A stretch of 64,000 nt of DNA, from NCBI GenBank assembly GCA_004297945.1, contig SCRC01000030.1, positions 1-64,000 on the forward strand. The letters run 5' to 3'. The stretch is from Candidimonas sp. (GTDB lineage: Bacteria; Pseudomonadota; Gammaproteobacteria; Burkholderiales; Burkholderiaceae_B). Positions 1-10,757 of the stretch are shown here, one piece after another. Positions within the stretch are counted from its first letter, which is position 1. Each line of letters begins with the position of its first letter. The position numbers were made by a program, and so were the translations under genes. The notes beneath the pieces are model-generated. The model searched no databases. It was not told the origin of the DNA and was given only the letters and a program-made list of their open reading frames with translations.

Positions 1-1
1 G

Positions 2-145
2 ATATTGGTCTACGAAGACATGACGCGCATTCCGGTAAGCCTGACTCAAACCGCAGCGCCCACTCGAGTGATGGTGAACGTTCAGGCCTGCAATGATCAG
101 GGAATGTGCCTGCCGCCCGCTGATATTTCAACCGGCATCGATTAA
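2..145 (+). CDS. C-terminal fragment of a DsbD N-terminal-domain-like (thiol:disulfide interchange) protein, truncated by window start
   Basis: Frame 2 reads ...ILVYEDMTRIPVSLTQTAAPTRVMVNVQACNDQGMCLPPADISTGID*; CNDQGMCLPP resembles the C-x5-C motif of DsbD-alpha domains. Confidence 0.4.
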   Translation: MLVYEDMTRIPVSLTQTAAPTRVMVNVQACNDQGMCLPPADISTGID

Positions 146-268
146 CTACGCGAGATGCGTAACAAGGGTAGGTTTTGCCTGACACCTTGCCGGCTTCAAT
201 AGATGATCACCGCGCAGGTGGGGCGACTTCCGCCGATGCCATGGTTCGGCTCACGCTTTCCGTATCTC

Positions 269-391
269 TTACCCGGGCAGGCAGCCGATTTGCGTGTGCG
301 AGCCGCCGCCGGCGAGCAGAAAGCGAAACTGGCCCGCGAGTTTGGCATCAGGCGCGAAACCTTGTACCAATACCTGAGAACGGATGACTAA
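269..391 (+). pseudogene. Remnant of Tn3-family resolvase (C-terminal HTH only)
   Basis: PGQAADLRVRAAAGEQKAKLAREFGIRRETLYQYLRTDD matches the C-terminal HTH of TnpR-type serine recombinases; no catalytic N-terminal domain upstream. Confidence 0.65.
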
Positions 392-393
392 CC

Positions 394-3363
394 ATGCCAC
401 GTCGCAGTTTGTTGACGCCTGCCGAGCGCACCGGCCTGCTTGCCTTTCCAACGACTGACGACGAAGTCATCCGGCATTACACCTTCTCGGAACCCGACCT
501 GTCGGCCATCCGTCAGCGACGCGGCAACCACAACCGACTCGGTTTCGCGGTGCAGTTGTGCTATCTGCACTATCCTGGCTTCGCCCTGCCACCCGACGCG
601 GAGCCGCCCGCGCCCTTGCTGGCAATTGTTGGGCAGCAGTTGCGCATCAAGCCGGACACCTGGCCGCAATATGCCCAGCGGGCGGAGACCCGGCGCGAGC
701 ACTTGGCGGAATTGCAGGCATGGTTGAATTTGTCATCGTTCACCATCGCCGACTATCGACGCTTTGTCCACCAACTCGCCGAGCTGGCCCAGCAAACCGA
801 CCGTGGGATGGTGCTGGCTGAAGCCTTGGTCGAAATGTTGCGACAGCAGCGCATTATCATGCCGGCGCTCGATGTCATCGAGCGCGTGTGTGGCGAAGCG
901 TTCACGCGCGGCACGCGCCAGGTGTACAAGGCGCTGACCGTGCCGCTGTCCGATCATCACAGGCGCTCGCTCGACGGACTGCTTGCGATCCGGGAAGGCA
1001 CCAAGGGCAGCGGCCTCATCTGGCTGCGACAGCCGCCAGGCCCGCCGAAACCCAAGCATGTACTGACCCATCTGGAGCGCCTGAAAACCGTTCGCGAACT
1101 GTGTTTGCCGGATGGATCGGAGCGCGCCATCCACCAGAACCGTCTGCTGAAGCTCGCCCGCGAGGGCGGATAGATGACGGCGCAGCACCTGCGTGATCTG
1201 GAGCCTGCTCGTCGGTATGCAACGCTGGTGGCGGTGATACTCGACACGCGCGCCACCTTGATCGACGAAATCATCGATCTGCACGACCGGTTTATGGGAA
1301 CGCTGTTCAGCAAGGCCAAGCGCAACCATACCGACCGCTTCCAGCAGTCCGGCAAGGCGATCAACGACAAGGTGCGTCTGTATTCGCGCATCGGCCGCGC
1401 TCTGCTCGACGCCAAGCAGTCGGGCGGCGATCCGTTTGCCGCCATCGAGGCCATCATCCCGTGGGAGGTGTTCAGCGAAAGCATCACCGAAGCGGAAACA
1501 CTGGCTCAGCCCGAAGACTTCGACTTCCTGTCCCTGGTCGGCGACGGGTTCACCCAGCTTCGGCGCTACACGCCGACCTTGTTGGAGGCGCTGAATATGA
1601 AAGCTGCGCCGACAGCGCGCGAGCTGATGGCCGGCGTCGAGGTTTTGAAAGGAATGAACGAGCGCCAGGCACGCAAGGTGCCGGACGATGCGCCGACCTC
1701 GTTCGTGCGCAAGCGCTGGGAAAATCTGGTGCGCACGCCGGATGGACTGGATCGTCGCTTCTATGAACTATGCGTGCTGTCCGAGCTGAAGAATTCGCTA
1801 CGCTCGGGCGATATCTGGGTACAGGGTTCGCGTCAGTTTAAGGACTTCGAGGAATACTTGCTGCCAGCGCCGCGCTTCGCGACGCAGCGCGAACAGAAGG
1901 AACTCGGCCTGGCCGTTGAAACCGACTGCGAGCGCTTCCTGCAAACCCGGTTGTCGTTGCTGGAACGGGAGTTGGAGACCGTGGAACGGCTTGCCGCCGC
2001 CAATGAATTGCCCGACGCCGCCGTCACCAGCAGTGGCCGCCTCAAGATCACGCCGTTGGACAATGCCGTGCCGGATGAGGCTGAAACGCTGATGCAGCAG
2101 GCTTACAGCCTGTTGCCGCACCTGAAGATCACTGAGTTGCTGCTGAAAGTTGATAGCTGCACAGGCTTCACCCGCCACTTCAAACACCTCAAGAGCGGCG
2201 CGGAGGCCGATGACCAGCATTTGCTGCTGACGACGATTCTGGCCGACGCCATCAACCTGGGCCTCTCCAAGATGGCGGAATCCTGCCCTGGCACGACCTA
2301 CGCCAAGCTGACCTGATTGCAGGCGTGGCACATCCGCGATGAAACCTACTCAGCCGGCTTGGCCGAATTGGTCAACGCGCAATTCCGTCAACCCTTCGCC
2401 GCATATTGGGGAGACGGCACCACGTCGTCGTCGGACGGTCAGAACTTCAAGGCTGGTGGCAGGGGGACGTTTGCCGGCCAGGTGAACCTGAAGTACGGGC
2501 AGGAACCGGGCGTGCAGTTCTACACCCACATCTCCGACCAGTACGCGCCGTTTCACACCAAGGTCATCAACGCCACGGTGCGCGACGCGACCCACGTACT
2601 GGACGGCTTGCTGTATCACGAATCCGACCTGCGTATCGAGGAGCATTACACCGACACGGCCGGCTTCACCGATCACGTCTTCGCGCTGATGCACCTGCTC
2701 GGATTCCGCTTCGCGCCGCGCATCCGCGACTTGGCCGATAAGCGCCTGTACATCTACGGCGATACAAAGCAGTATCCGACGCTCGCCGGCATGATCGGCG
2801 GCAGTATCAACGTGAAGCACATCCGCGCGCATTGGGACGAAATCCTGCGGCTGGCGACATCGATCAAGCAAGGCACCGTCACCGCCTCGCTAATGCTGCG
2901 CAAACTCGGCAGCTACCCGCGCCAGAACGGTCTTGCCGTAGCACTACGCGAGTTAGGCCGCATTGAACGCACAATGTTCGCCCTGGCTTGGATGCAGAAC
3001 GTCGAACTGCGTCGGCGCGTGCAAATCGGCTTGAACAAGGGTGAAGCCAAAAACGCGTTGGCCCGCGCCGTGTTTCTGAACCGGCTCGGCGAAATCCGCG
3101 ACCGCAGTTTCGAGAACCAGCGTTACCGCGCCAGCGGTCTCAACCTGGTGGTATCTGCCATCGTGTTGTGGAATACGGTTTATTTGGAACGGGCGGTGCA
3201 GGCTTTGCGCGAATCGGGTAAGGACGTAGACGACAAGCTGCTGCCACACCTGTCCCCGCTCGGTTGGGAGCACATCAACCTGACGGGCGACTACATCTGG
3301 CGGCAGAGCAGGCAGATCGAACAGGGCAAATTCAGGCCGCTACGGAAGCTCGGCGAGGCTTAG
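394..3363 (+). pseudogene. tnpA: Tn3-family transposase (TnpA) interrupted by in-frame TAG (1171-1173) and TGA (2314-2316)
   Basis: ORFs 394-1173, 1174-2316 and 2317-3363 are in one frame and together read as a full Tn3-type transposase (N-terminal DUF4158-like through C-terminal DDE region). Confidence 0.9.
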
Positions 3364-3396
3364 CGTACGATTTTTTCCGTTTCGTGAACAGGCCCC
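3358..3396 (+). mobile_element. Right terminal inverted repeat of Tn3-family element
   Basis: Reverse complement reads GGGGCCTGTTCACGAAACGGAAAAAATCGTACGCTAAGC: GGGG terminus and TACGCTAAG interior typical of Tn3-family IRs, directly after the tnpA stop. Confidence 0.7.
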
Positions 3397-3399
3397 TAC

Positions 3400-4179
3400 A
3401 GGTTCACTGACAATTTAGCCGTGTTGGCCGGCGTATTCGATGGAAATTCCACAGGAGCCAATGCCAGCCAGGACTCCCAGCAAGTTGATCGATCCGGCAC
3501 GAAGTTCAACTTGCGCAACGGCACGCTATGGATCGGCGAATTGCAGTACACCCTGAACCAGCCATCGACAGGCAATCTCGACACCGGCACTTCAGATGGG
3601 TTGCCCGGCGTTTATAAGCTCGGCTTCTGGTACAACAACAATCGTTTTGCCGACCAAGGGTTCGACACCAATGGCCTTTCGCTCGCCGATCCAAACAGCA
3701 ACGGCATCGGGTATCCACACCGCGGAAATTACAGCATTTACGGCATCATAGACCAAACAATCTGGCGCAAAAGCTCGACCAGCCAGCGCACTTTGAACTT
3801 CGTCACGCGCGTCATGGCTGCTCCCGGAGACCGCAACCCGATCAGCTTCAGCGCCAATGCCGGATTGGTGCTTCATGACCCGCTGCCCGGGCGCAACAAC
3901 GACCTGGCCGGCATCGGCATCGGCTATGCCAAAGTTGGCAGTCACGCCATCGACTACGACCAAGCCACTGCCAGCCTTAACGGCGGATTCGCTCCGGTGC
4001 GCAGCAGCGAAACCTTTGTCGAGGCGACTTACCAGTACCGAATTACGCCCTGGTGGAATGTACAAGCGGACGCGCAGTACACCTTTAACGTAGGTGGAGG
4101 CATTGTGGACCCCAACAACCCAACACAAAAAATAGGTAACGCGTTGGTAGTGGGGCTTCGAACCAATATTGTCTTCTGA
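3400..4179 (+). pseudogene. OprB-type carbohydrate-selective porin, 5'-truncated by Tn3 element
   Basis: VLAGVFDGNSTGANASQ...LPGVYKLGFWYNNNRFADQGFD...GLVLHDPLPGRNNDLAGIGIGYAKV...ETFVEATYQYRITPWWNVQADAQYTFNVGG: OprB C-terminal beta-barrel; frame runs open into the transposon junction. Confidence 0.8.
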
Positions 4180-4221
4180 ATAGAGAACATCGATGAAATA
4201 TTGCAATACTGGAGAGTTTTC

Positions 4222-5283
4222 ATGAAAAGTATTTACACGGAGCGTCATTGGATCGCACGCAATGTTGCGCATCTGATGCGCGCAACCCGGCTGGGCGCAT
4301 TGGCCGCTGGCACCTTATTGGCGATGTCCGCCTGCACTGCATACGCCGCGCCCACGCTCACGCTTTATAGCGCACAGCATGAGCAATTGGTCAAACGGCT
4401 GACCACCGATTTCCAGAAGGAGTCTGGTGCTGCTGTCCGCGTGCATAGCGGTGAAGGCCCGGAAATTGCCGCACAATTGATCGCCGAAGGCACCCACTCG
4501 CCGGCCGACGTGTACTTTACAGAAAACTCGCCCGAACTGATGTTGCTCGAAAACAAAGGCCTGCTTGCCAAGATCGATGCCGCCACGCTTCGAGCCGTGC
4601 CAACACGCTACAGCTCGCCTCAGGGACAGTGGGTCGGCGTGGTAGCGCGCGAAAACGTGCTGGCGTATAACCCGACGCTGATCAAATCGGCCCAATTACC
4701 GGCTTCATTGATGGATCTGGCCAAGCCCGACTGGAAAGGCAAGCTGGCCATCGCTCCGGCTGACGGCGACTTCCTGCCATTGGTCAGCGCCGTGGCCGCA
4801 CTCAAGGGACACGACGCTGCGCTGAACTGGCTCAAGGGCCTTAAGGCCAATGCGCAAATCTTCGATGACGATGAAGGCGTCGTAGCTGCCGTGAATCGCG
4901 GAGCAGTCGCGACCGGCATCATCAATAATTACTACTGGGCGCGCCTGCACGTCGAGCTTGGCGCCCAAGGCACACATTGCCGTATTTACCACTTCGGCAA
5001 AGGCGATATCGGTGCGTTAATCAACGTATCGGGCGCGGCCGTTCTCAAGACCGCCTCTAACCCGGCGCTAGCTCAAAAATTCGTCGCCTACCTGGTCAGC
5101 CAGCGGGCTCAGGAATTGATGGCCAAGAGCAAGATCGATTTTGAATATCCGCTGCGCCCCGGCGTTGCGCCCGATCCGCTGCTAAAACCCTTCTCGGAAC
5201 TGCATCCACCAGAGCTCGACATGCAGAAGCTCGGCGACGATAGCCAGGCCAGCGCGTTGCTACGCCAGGCAGGATTGCTTTAA
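4222..5283 (+). CDS. Fe3+-type ABC transporter periplasmic substrate-binding protein
   Basis: Signal peptide followed by APTLTLYSAQHEQLVKRLTTDFQKESGAAVRVHSGEG...; followed by permease and ATPase genes. Confidence 0.85.
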   Translation: MKSIYTERHWIARNVAHLMRATRLGALAAGTLLAMSACTAYAAPTLTLYSAQHEQLVKRLTTDFQKESGAAVRVHSGEGPEIAAQLIAEGTHSPADVYFTENSPELMLLENKGLLAKIDAATLRAVPTRYSSPQGQWVGVVARENVLAYNPTLIKSAQLPASLMDLAKPDWKGKLAIAPADGDFLPLVSAVAALKGHDAALNWLKGLKANAQIFDDDEGVVAAVNRGAVATGIINNYYWARLHVELGAQGTHCRIYHFGKGDIGALINVSGAAVLKTASNPALAQKFVAYLVSQRAQELMAKSKIDFEYPLRPGVAPDPLLKPFSELHPPELDMQKLGDDSQASALLRQAGLL

Positions 5284-6902
5284 TGAGAGCACTACCTGCC
5301 ACGGTATTCGGGTCAGCCGACCCGGCGATCCCTGCCAGGTCGGCGAACCCGCACCGAACTCGAACACGCGCACCACGTGGTTTGCTGGTGGCAGCCACGT
5401 TGAGCGCCGTGCTGGTGCTGATCCCACTGCTGTTCATCATCACCCAGGCATTCAACGCTGGCACCGGACAGATCGCCGAATTGCTATGGCGCCCGCTCGT
5501 GGGCGAACTGCTGTTCAACACCGTGCTAATTGCTGGCGCATCGACTTGCACCTGCGCGGTGCTGGGCACCGTTACCGCATGGCTAGTCGAACGTACCCAG
5601 TTGCCGGGCTGGCGCGTGTGGGCGATATTGCTTGCAGCTCCGCTCGCCGTACCCGCCTTCATCACCAGCTACGCCTGGATTTCGCTGAGCCAGTCGCTAC
5701 AGGATTTTGCCGGCGCATTGCTGGTCATCACAAGCTCATACTACCCACTGGTCTTGCTGCCCGTTGCCGCCGCCTTGCGTGGACTGGATCCCGCACTCGA
5801 AGAGACAGCTCGCGCGCTGGGTTGCGGCCCATGGCGTTGTTTTTTTCGCGTTGTGCTGCCGCAATTACGGTCGGCCTTGCTTGGCGGCATGCTATTGGTG
5901 GCCCTGGGCGTATTGGCTGAATTTGGCGCATTTTCCTTGCTGCGCTTTCGCACATTCACTACCGAAATCTATGCAGAATACCGTGCAAGCTTCGATGGCG
6001 CAGGTGCATCCTTGCTGGCCTGCGTACTCGTCGTACTGTGCCTGGCATGCTTGGCAGCCGAATGGAAGGTACGCGGCTCGGCGCGCTATGATCGAGCCGA
6101 CCGTGGTGTGCGCCGAGCCGCTACCCGCTACGAACTGGGCTCGGCTCGCTGGGCAGTCGTGGCTCTGTGCAGTATCGTGGTGATGGTCACGCTTGGCGTG
6201 CCCCTTGGCATGACGGGCTATTGGTTAACGCAACATAATTCGGCCGCCATATCGCTAACCAGCGCAACCACAATGGATCTGCTGAGCGCGACCTTTGCAT
6301 CAGTGCGCTTTGGCGTGGCCGGCGCGGCATTGACCACGGCATTGTCCTTGCCGCTGGGCTTCCTGCTCGTACGTTACCCGAGCCGGGTCGCCGCGTTGCT
6401 GGAACGCACCGCTTATCTGTCGCAAGGCATGCCAGGTATTGTGCTCGCGCTGGCGGTTGTATCGCTAGCCGTACGCGTATTGCTACCACTATATCAAAGC
6501 ACCCTGCTGCTCGTCGTTACCTACGCTGTTCTGTTCCTGCCTCTGGCACTGGTTGGCGTGCGAGCCGCGCTGGTCCAGGTTCAGTCACGGCTGGAAGATG
6601 CCGCTCGCGCACTTGGACTGCGCTGGTATCAAGTGGCGTGGCGCGTGTTGCTGCCACTGGCCGGCCCAGGGCTAGGCGCCGCCGCCGCATTGGTATTCAT
6701 TTCCGTCGTAACCGAACTCACCACCACGTTGCTACTGGCACCCATCGGCACGCAAACACTCGCCACCCAGGTATGGGTCGATACATCGACATTGGCTTTC
6801 GCCGCGGCCGCGCCCTATGCGGCGTTGCTGGTGGCGATCTCGTTGGGCGGGTCATGGCTATTGATGTCCTTGTTCGGCAAATCGGCCATATTGGGAGCTT
6901 GA
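5283..6902 (+). CDS. Fe3+-type ABC transporter permease (FbpB-like, duplicated permease domain)
   Basis: 539 aa, multi-TM; two binding-protein-dependent permease motifs (EETARALGCGPWRCFFRVVLPQL and EDAARALGLRWYQVAWRVLLPL). Confidence 0.88.
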   Translation: MRALPATVFGSADPAIPARSANPHRTRTRAPRGLLVAATLSAVLVLIPLLFIITQAFNAGTGQIAELLWRPLVGELLFNTVLIAGASTCTCAVLGTVTAWLVERTQLPGWRVWAILLAAPLAVPAFITSYAWISLSQSLQDFAGALLVITSSYYPLVLLPVAAALRGLDPALEETARALGCGPWRCFFRVVLPQLRSALLGGMLLVALGVLAEFGAFSLLRFRTFTTEIYAEYRASFDGAGASLLACVLVVLCLACLAAEWKVRGSARYDRADRGVRRAATRYELGSARWAVVALCSIVVMVTLGVPLGMTGYWLTQHNSAAISLTSATTMDLLSATFASVRFGVAGAALTTALSLPLGFLLVRYPSRVAALLERTAYLSQGMPGIVLALAVVSLAVRVLLPLYQSTLLLVVTYAVLFLPLALVGVRAALVQVQSRLEDAARALGLRWYQVAWRVLLPLAGPGLGAAAALVFISVVTELTTTLLLAPIGTQTLATQVWVDTSTLAFAAAAPYAALLVAISLGGSWLLMSLFGKSAILGA

Positions 6903-6907
6903 CGACT

Positions 6908-8008
6908 GTGACTGAAGTGCATATTGAAGGGCTAAGCAAGGCTTTTGACGGCCGCCCGGTACTAAGCGAGTTCAATCTGGACATCGCAGGCGGCAGCGTG
7001 ATGGCGATTCTGGGGCCATCTGGCAGCGGGAAAACCACACTGCTACGATTGCTGTGCGGTTTCGAGCGTGCCCAAGCCGGCACGATCCAGATCGGCGGGC
7101 GCACCGTATCGGCACCGGGCCTGCACATGCCTCCGGAGCAACGTCGCATTGGCTATGTGGCGCAAGAAGGAGCTCTGTTTCCACACCTTTCAGTCGCCGA
7201 TAACATCGTCTTCGGCCTGCCGCGCACGCAGCGCCGGGCGCACTACCGAGTCGCCGAATTACTTGAATTGGTCGGGCTGCCAGCCGCGTACGCCGGGCGT
7301 CCACCACAACACCTATCAGGTGGCGAGCAGCAGCGTGTCGCGCTGGCCCGGGCACTGGCGCTAACGCCATCGGTCGTTTTGCTCGACGAGCCCTTTTCCT
7401 CGCTTGACGCGGCATTGCGCAACGAAACCCGCCAGACAGTCGCGCACGCGCTAAAGGCTGCCGGCGCGACCGCAGTGCTGGTCACGCACGATCAGGCTGA
7501 AGCGCTATCGATGGGCGACCAAGTCGCCGTACTATGGGATGGCAAACTGGCGCAGGTAGCCACACCGCAAGCGCTATACCGGGTGCCGGCCACGCGCGAG
7601 TTGGCGCGTTTCGTCGGCGAAGCGGTGATCCAGGACAGCCTGGTGGCAGGACAAACGGCTGTTTGCACCTTAGGGACTCTGCCCTTGACCGTGCCCACTG
7701 CACAAGGGCCGGCCGATGTGATGATACGGCCCGAGCAAATTCACCTGGCGGTATCGTCTTCCCATGCCGGGTCGATCCAGGCTCGAGTCGAGAGCATCAC
7801 TTTTCTTGGCGCCGATGCAAGCGTCCAACTGGTTCTGCTGGCCAGCGGCGAACACATTATCGCGCGGGTTGACGGCCAGGCGGCACCCATGCCTGGCGCC
7901 CACGTGTGGGTATGGGTAAGTGGCAAGGTCATCGCCTATCCGCGTCAAGCCGGAGGGCAGATTGTCGTGTCCAAGGCGCCGTTGTTGTCTATCGTCAGTT
8001 CAGCCTGA
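6908..8008 (+). CDS. Fe3+-type ABC transporter ATP-binding protein (FbpC-like); GTG start chosen
   Basis: Walker A GPSGSGKTT, signature LSGGEQQRVALARAL, Walker B VVLLDEPFSSLD, C-terminal TOBE-like region. Confidence 0.9.
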   Translation: MTEVHIEGLSKAFDGRPVLSEFNLDIAGGSVMAILGPSGSGKTTLLRLLCGFERAQAGTIQIGGRTVSAPGLHMPPEQRRIGYVAQEGALFPHLSVADNIVFGLPRTQRRAHYRVAELLELVGLPAAYAGRPPQHLSGGEQQRVALARALALTPSVVLLDEPFSSLDAALRNETRQTVAHALKAAGATAVLVTHDQAEALSMGDQVAVLWDGKLAQVATPQALYRVPATRELARFVGEAVIQDSLVAGQTAVCTLGTLPLTVPTAQGPADVMIRPEQIHLAVSSSHAGSIQARVESITFLGADASVQLVLLASGEHIIARVDGQAAPMPGAHVWVWVSGKVIAYPRQAGGQIVVSKAPLLSIVSSA

Positions 8009-8126
8009 AGCGATCCGAAGGCAAATATAGGATACGGATCCATCAAAGCGGGAGGACAACAATTCAAACTTTATGCAATAATTGCGAGCTTGCGATGGGA
8101 TGCCAAAAAAGATTGGCCCATTGTTT

Positions 8127-8205
<79 letters not shown>

Positions 8206-8220
8206 TAATTTCAGTAAATT

Positions 8221-8254
8221 CAAGGGTTTAACGTGAAATCACGTTAAACCCTTG
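8221..8254 (+). terminator. Hairpin terminator downstream of tRNA(CAT)
   Basis: Perfect 15-bp inverted repeat CAAGGGTTTAACGTG-AAAT-CACGTTAAACCCTTG followed by TTTCTCTTCT. Confidence 0.6.
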
Positions 8255-8358
8255 TTTCTCTTCTGTCGTCGTCTACGTTTCGTCTACGTATTTTTGAGCA
8301 ATGGTTTTGAATTATTGTTTTATCGTGTCACGTTAATCAGGCCCTTTGATGTTCCTCC

Positions 8359-9591
8359 TCATGACGGCATCAAATGTGCCACAGTAGTGGTAGTCAAGGT
8401 TTTGCGTAGTTCTTTGACTGCTTGCTTTTGGAAAGACTCGATAGGCAATTTTGCATCGTCAATAGCGGATACTACTTTGTGAACTAACTGATGTAGGTAC
8501 TTATCAATTTTGTCGGTCTCTAGTTCCGATTTCTCAGTCACTATCGCAAAGCTCAATTTCTTTTCGTGATAAAAGTCGCCAAGGTCTTCGATCTTCTTCC
8601 CCCAAGCATAAGCATAGAGATAGCATTCCGGCGCTGTTTTACTTGAATTCCCATGCCCTCTCTTGAACTCGCTCGACGAGACGACGATAAACTTCATGCC
8701 GTAGCGAATTCGCAAATATCTGTCGCCGCCGTTACCGAGCGCGTGCTGAGCAAATATAGAAATCCGTCCGCCAGTCTTACGTTTATCGAGCAAATAACCA
8801 TCTTCGCCCACGACGGAGCCATTGCCGGATCTCAACTCGTTGTCAACGTTAAAGTCAATGCTGGCAGCTTTAAGGCTGCTCTCTCTCCCTTCATGTGTAC
8901 CATGAGCCTTAAGCCAGGCATTTTTAAAATAGACATCAAAAGAACCTGATAGCTGCTTCATATTTTTTAGCAGCTTAGAAAACTCGGCAGGCCCGTCAAC
9001 ATTGTTGGCCGAGACACCTGATTTCCAGGTCGGACACACTAGTCGTTTGAAATAACGCGTAAGCGAATTACCGTCAATGTTTTGTGTCACAAGACCCTCT
9101 TCTTCGAGATATTCAACAAGCATTTGAATTAAATCGGACGTTCTTGAAAATTGCTTCAGATGGCGCGCTAGACGATCCCATCGGCACACAATGAGTTCGG
9201 TTGCCTGATAGAGCTCACGAGATATGACAAGAACTTCTCGATTTTCATCGCCAGATTTCCAATAGCGATAGTCTTCGAACTGCTCTGGCTTAACTTCGGT
9301 TCCTGCAAGCGGCTTGTCGAAATATTTTATTTCAATCAGTACGCGAGGTGCTACGTCCTCTCCAACAAATATCGCGAGATCAGCAATTCGGGTGCTACAT
9401 TTGCCGTTGAATCGGTATTCGCATTCGTAACGCGCCTGCTTCAAATCACGAAGGGGAATATCACATTGTTTGGAAATGAAGCTGGCAAAAGCTTCGGGTT
9501 GATGGTTGCCAATTTCTCGCAGAATGAGTCCAAGATGTCGACCGTAGAATGCGCCGCTAAACCAATGCTGTATATCTGCAAAAAAGCTCAT
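8359..9591 (-). CDS. Putative PD-(D/E)XK-like nuclease, uncharacterised (candidate defence effector)
   Basis: 410 aa; RIADLAIFVGEDVAPRVLIEIKYFDKPLAGTEVKPEQFEDYRYW fits D-x(n)-ExK followed by a Q..DY motif; low-GC flanks; downstream of 9641-10615 on the same strand with about 50 bp between. Confidence 0.55.
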   Translation of the reverse strand: MSFFADIQHWFSGAFYGRHLGLILREIGNHQPEAFASFISKQCDIPLRDLKQARYECEYRFNGKCSTRIADLAIFVGEDVAPRVLIEIKYFDKPLAGTEVKPEQFEDYRYWKSGDENREVLVISRELYQATELIVCRWDRLARHLKQFSRTSDLIQMLVEYLEEEGLVTQNIDGNSLTRYFKRLVCPTWKSGVSANNVDGPAEFSKLLKNMKQLSGSFDVYFKNAWLKAHGTHEGRESSLKAASIDFNVDNELRSGNGSVVGEDGYLLDKRKTGGRISIFAQHALGNGGDRYLRIRYGMKFIVVSSSEFKRGHGNSSKTAPECYLYAYAWGKKIEDLGDFYHEKKLSFAIVTEKSELETDKIDKYLHQLVHKVVSAIDDAKLPIESFQKQAVKELRKTLTTTTVAHLMPS

Positions 9592-9640
9592 TTGATTATC
9601 TCTCTCCCCACAGAGATGGGCAGTTACGAAGCGGAATCAG

Positions 9641-10615
9641 TCATTCCGCCTTAGGGGTGGAAAAATCCACCTCAATAAGGAAAACAGTTTCTTGGTTCTC
9701 TCTTTTTTCTGCTGCGATGCCACCATGTGCAGCATATATTTTTGCTTTCACATCCGCCGAAACCTCTTTTTCCAAAGAATAACTGCTGTTTCCGCGCATT
9801 TCCAAGGTAGCTTTGGTGCAACCACCGATCTCTCTTGCTTCAACTAGAGCGACCCAAGATGGCTCGAAGTTCGCCCAAGAATACTCTTTGCGAGAAATGC
9901 GATCCGAGGTGAGCCAAGGTCGTCCTGCAAGCTCAAAAATCCTCGTGTCAGAAGTTTTAACGGCTTGTTGTGCATTGGTGCTCGCCGAAATATTCGCAGT
10001 GGCAATGCCCTGAACATCACCACCTGCGTTGATCTGAATCTGAGCGCATGTAGAAGACTCGATCTTTTTTGCTATAGATATTCGCGTGGCACCAAGATGA
10101 ACCAGTAATTTAAGGAGCTCCCCTTCACGCTCGGCTAGCAACATCTCTTCATACAGATCTTTCGGCACATACACTTTTTCCTTGCCTGCACCCGCAACGT
10201 GAGCCAACGGATGCAATTTATAGGTTTCACCCGCTTGCGGATGGCCCGGAGGAAATTGAGCACCAAATTCACGTACTTCGTCCAACGAGCAGATGTTTTT
10301 GTTAATAAAACGACTGAATGCCTCAATGGACGACGTCTCTAGTTCTTTTGGAATTTCTTTTTGATTTGACGCGAAGAGCTTTGCTATCAACGGACTTGCG
10401 GCCGCACCCGCAATCACCAGCGCAGTAGGCAGAGATAAAAATGGAAAGAAAGCTACTGCAACACCTGCGGCTCCCGCTGCGGCATTCGCTTTAAGCTTGC
10501 CACTACCAGAGCCGGATTGCGACTGGCCGGATTGCTGTGAAGAGTAAAAAATAAAATTTTGTGGGCGATCTTCGTTTGCTACCACATACAGGATATCTTG
10601 GCCGACTTTAAGCAT
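9641..10615 (-). CDS. Uncharacterised protein with predicted transmembrane hairpin, probable first gene of a two-gene operon
   Basis: 324 aa; hydrophobic segment ANAAAGAAGVAVAFFPFLSLPTALVIAGAAASPLIAKLF; same strand and adjacent to the nuclease-like gene. Confidence 0.6.
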   Translation of the reverse strand: MLKVGQDILYVVANEDRPQNFIFYSSQQSGQSQSGSGSGKLKANAAAGAAGVAVAFFPFLSLPTALVIAGAAASPLIAKLFASNQKEIPKELETSSIEAFSRFINKNICSLDEVREFGAQFPPGHPQAGETYKLHPLAHVAGAGKEKVYVPKDLYEEMLLAEREGELLKLLVHLGATRISIAKKIESSTCAQIQINAGGDVQGIATANISASTNAQQAVKTSDTRIFELAGRPWLTSDRISRKEYSWANFEPSWVALVEAREIGGCTKATLEMRGNSSYSLEKEVSADVKAKIYAAHGGIAAEKRENQETVFLIEVDFSTPKAE

Positions 10616-10757
10616 GATTATGAATAGTTGTGCTCTTTGTTAATCAAATTCTCCGTTAGGATTATGGCAGATTTGGGAAGATTTAACAGCTTCGATAAAG
10701 CTCAATTTAGCGGTGTAGCGGGTAAGACCCGCAAAAAAGGCGAAGCCTTTAGTGGGT

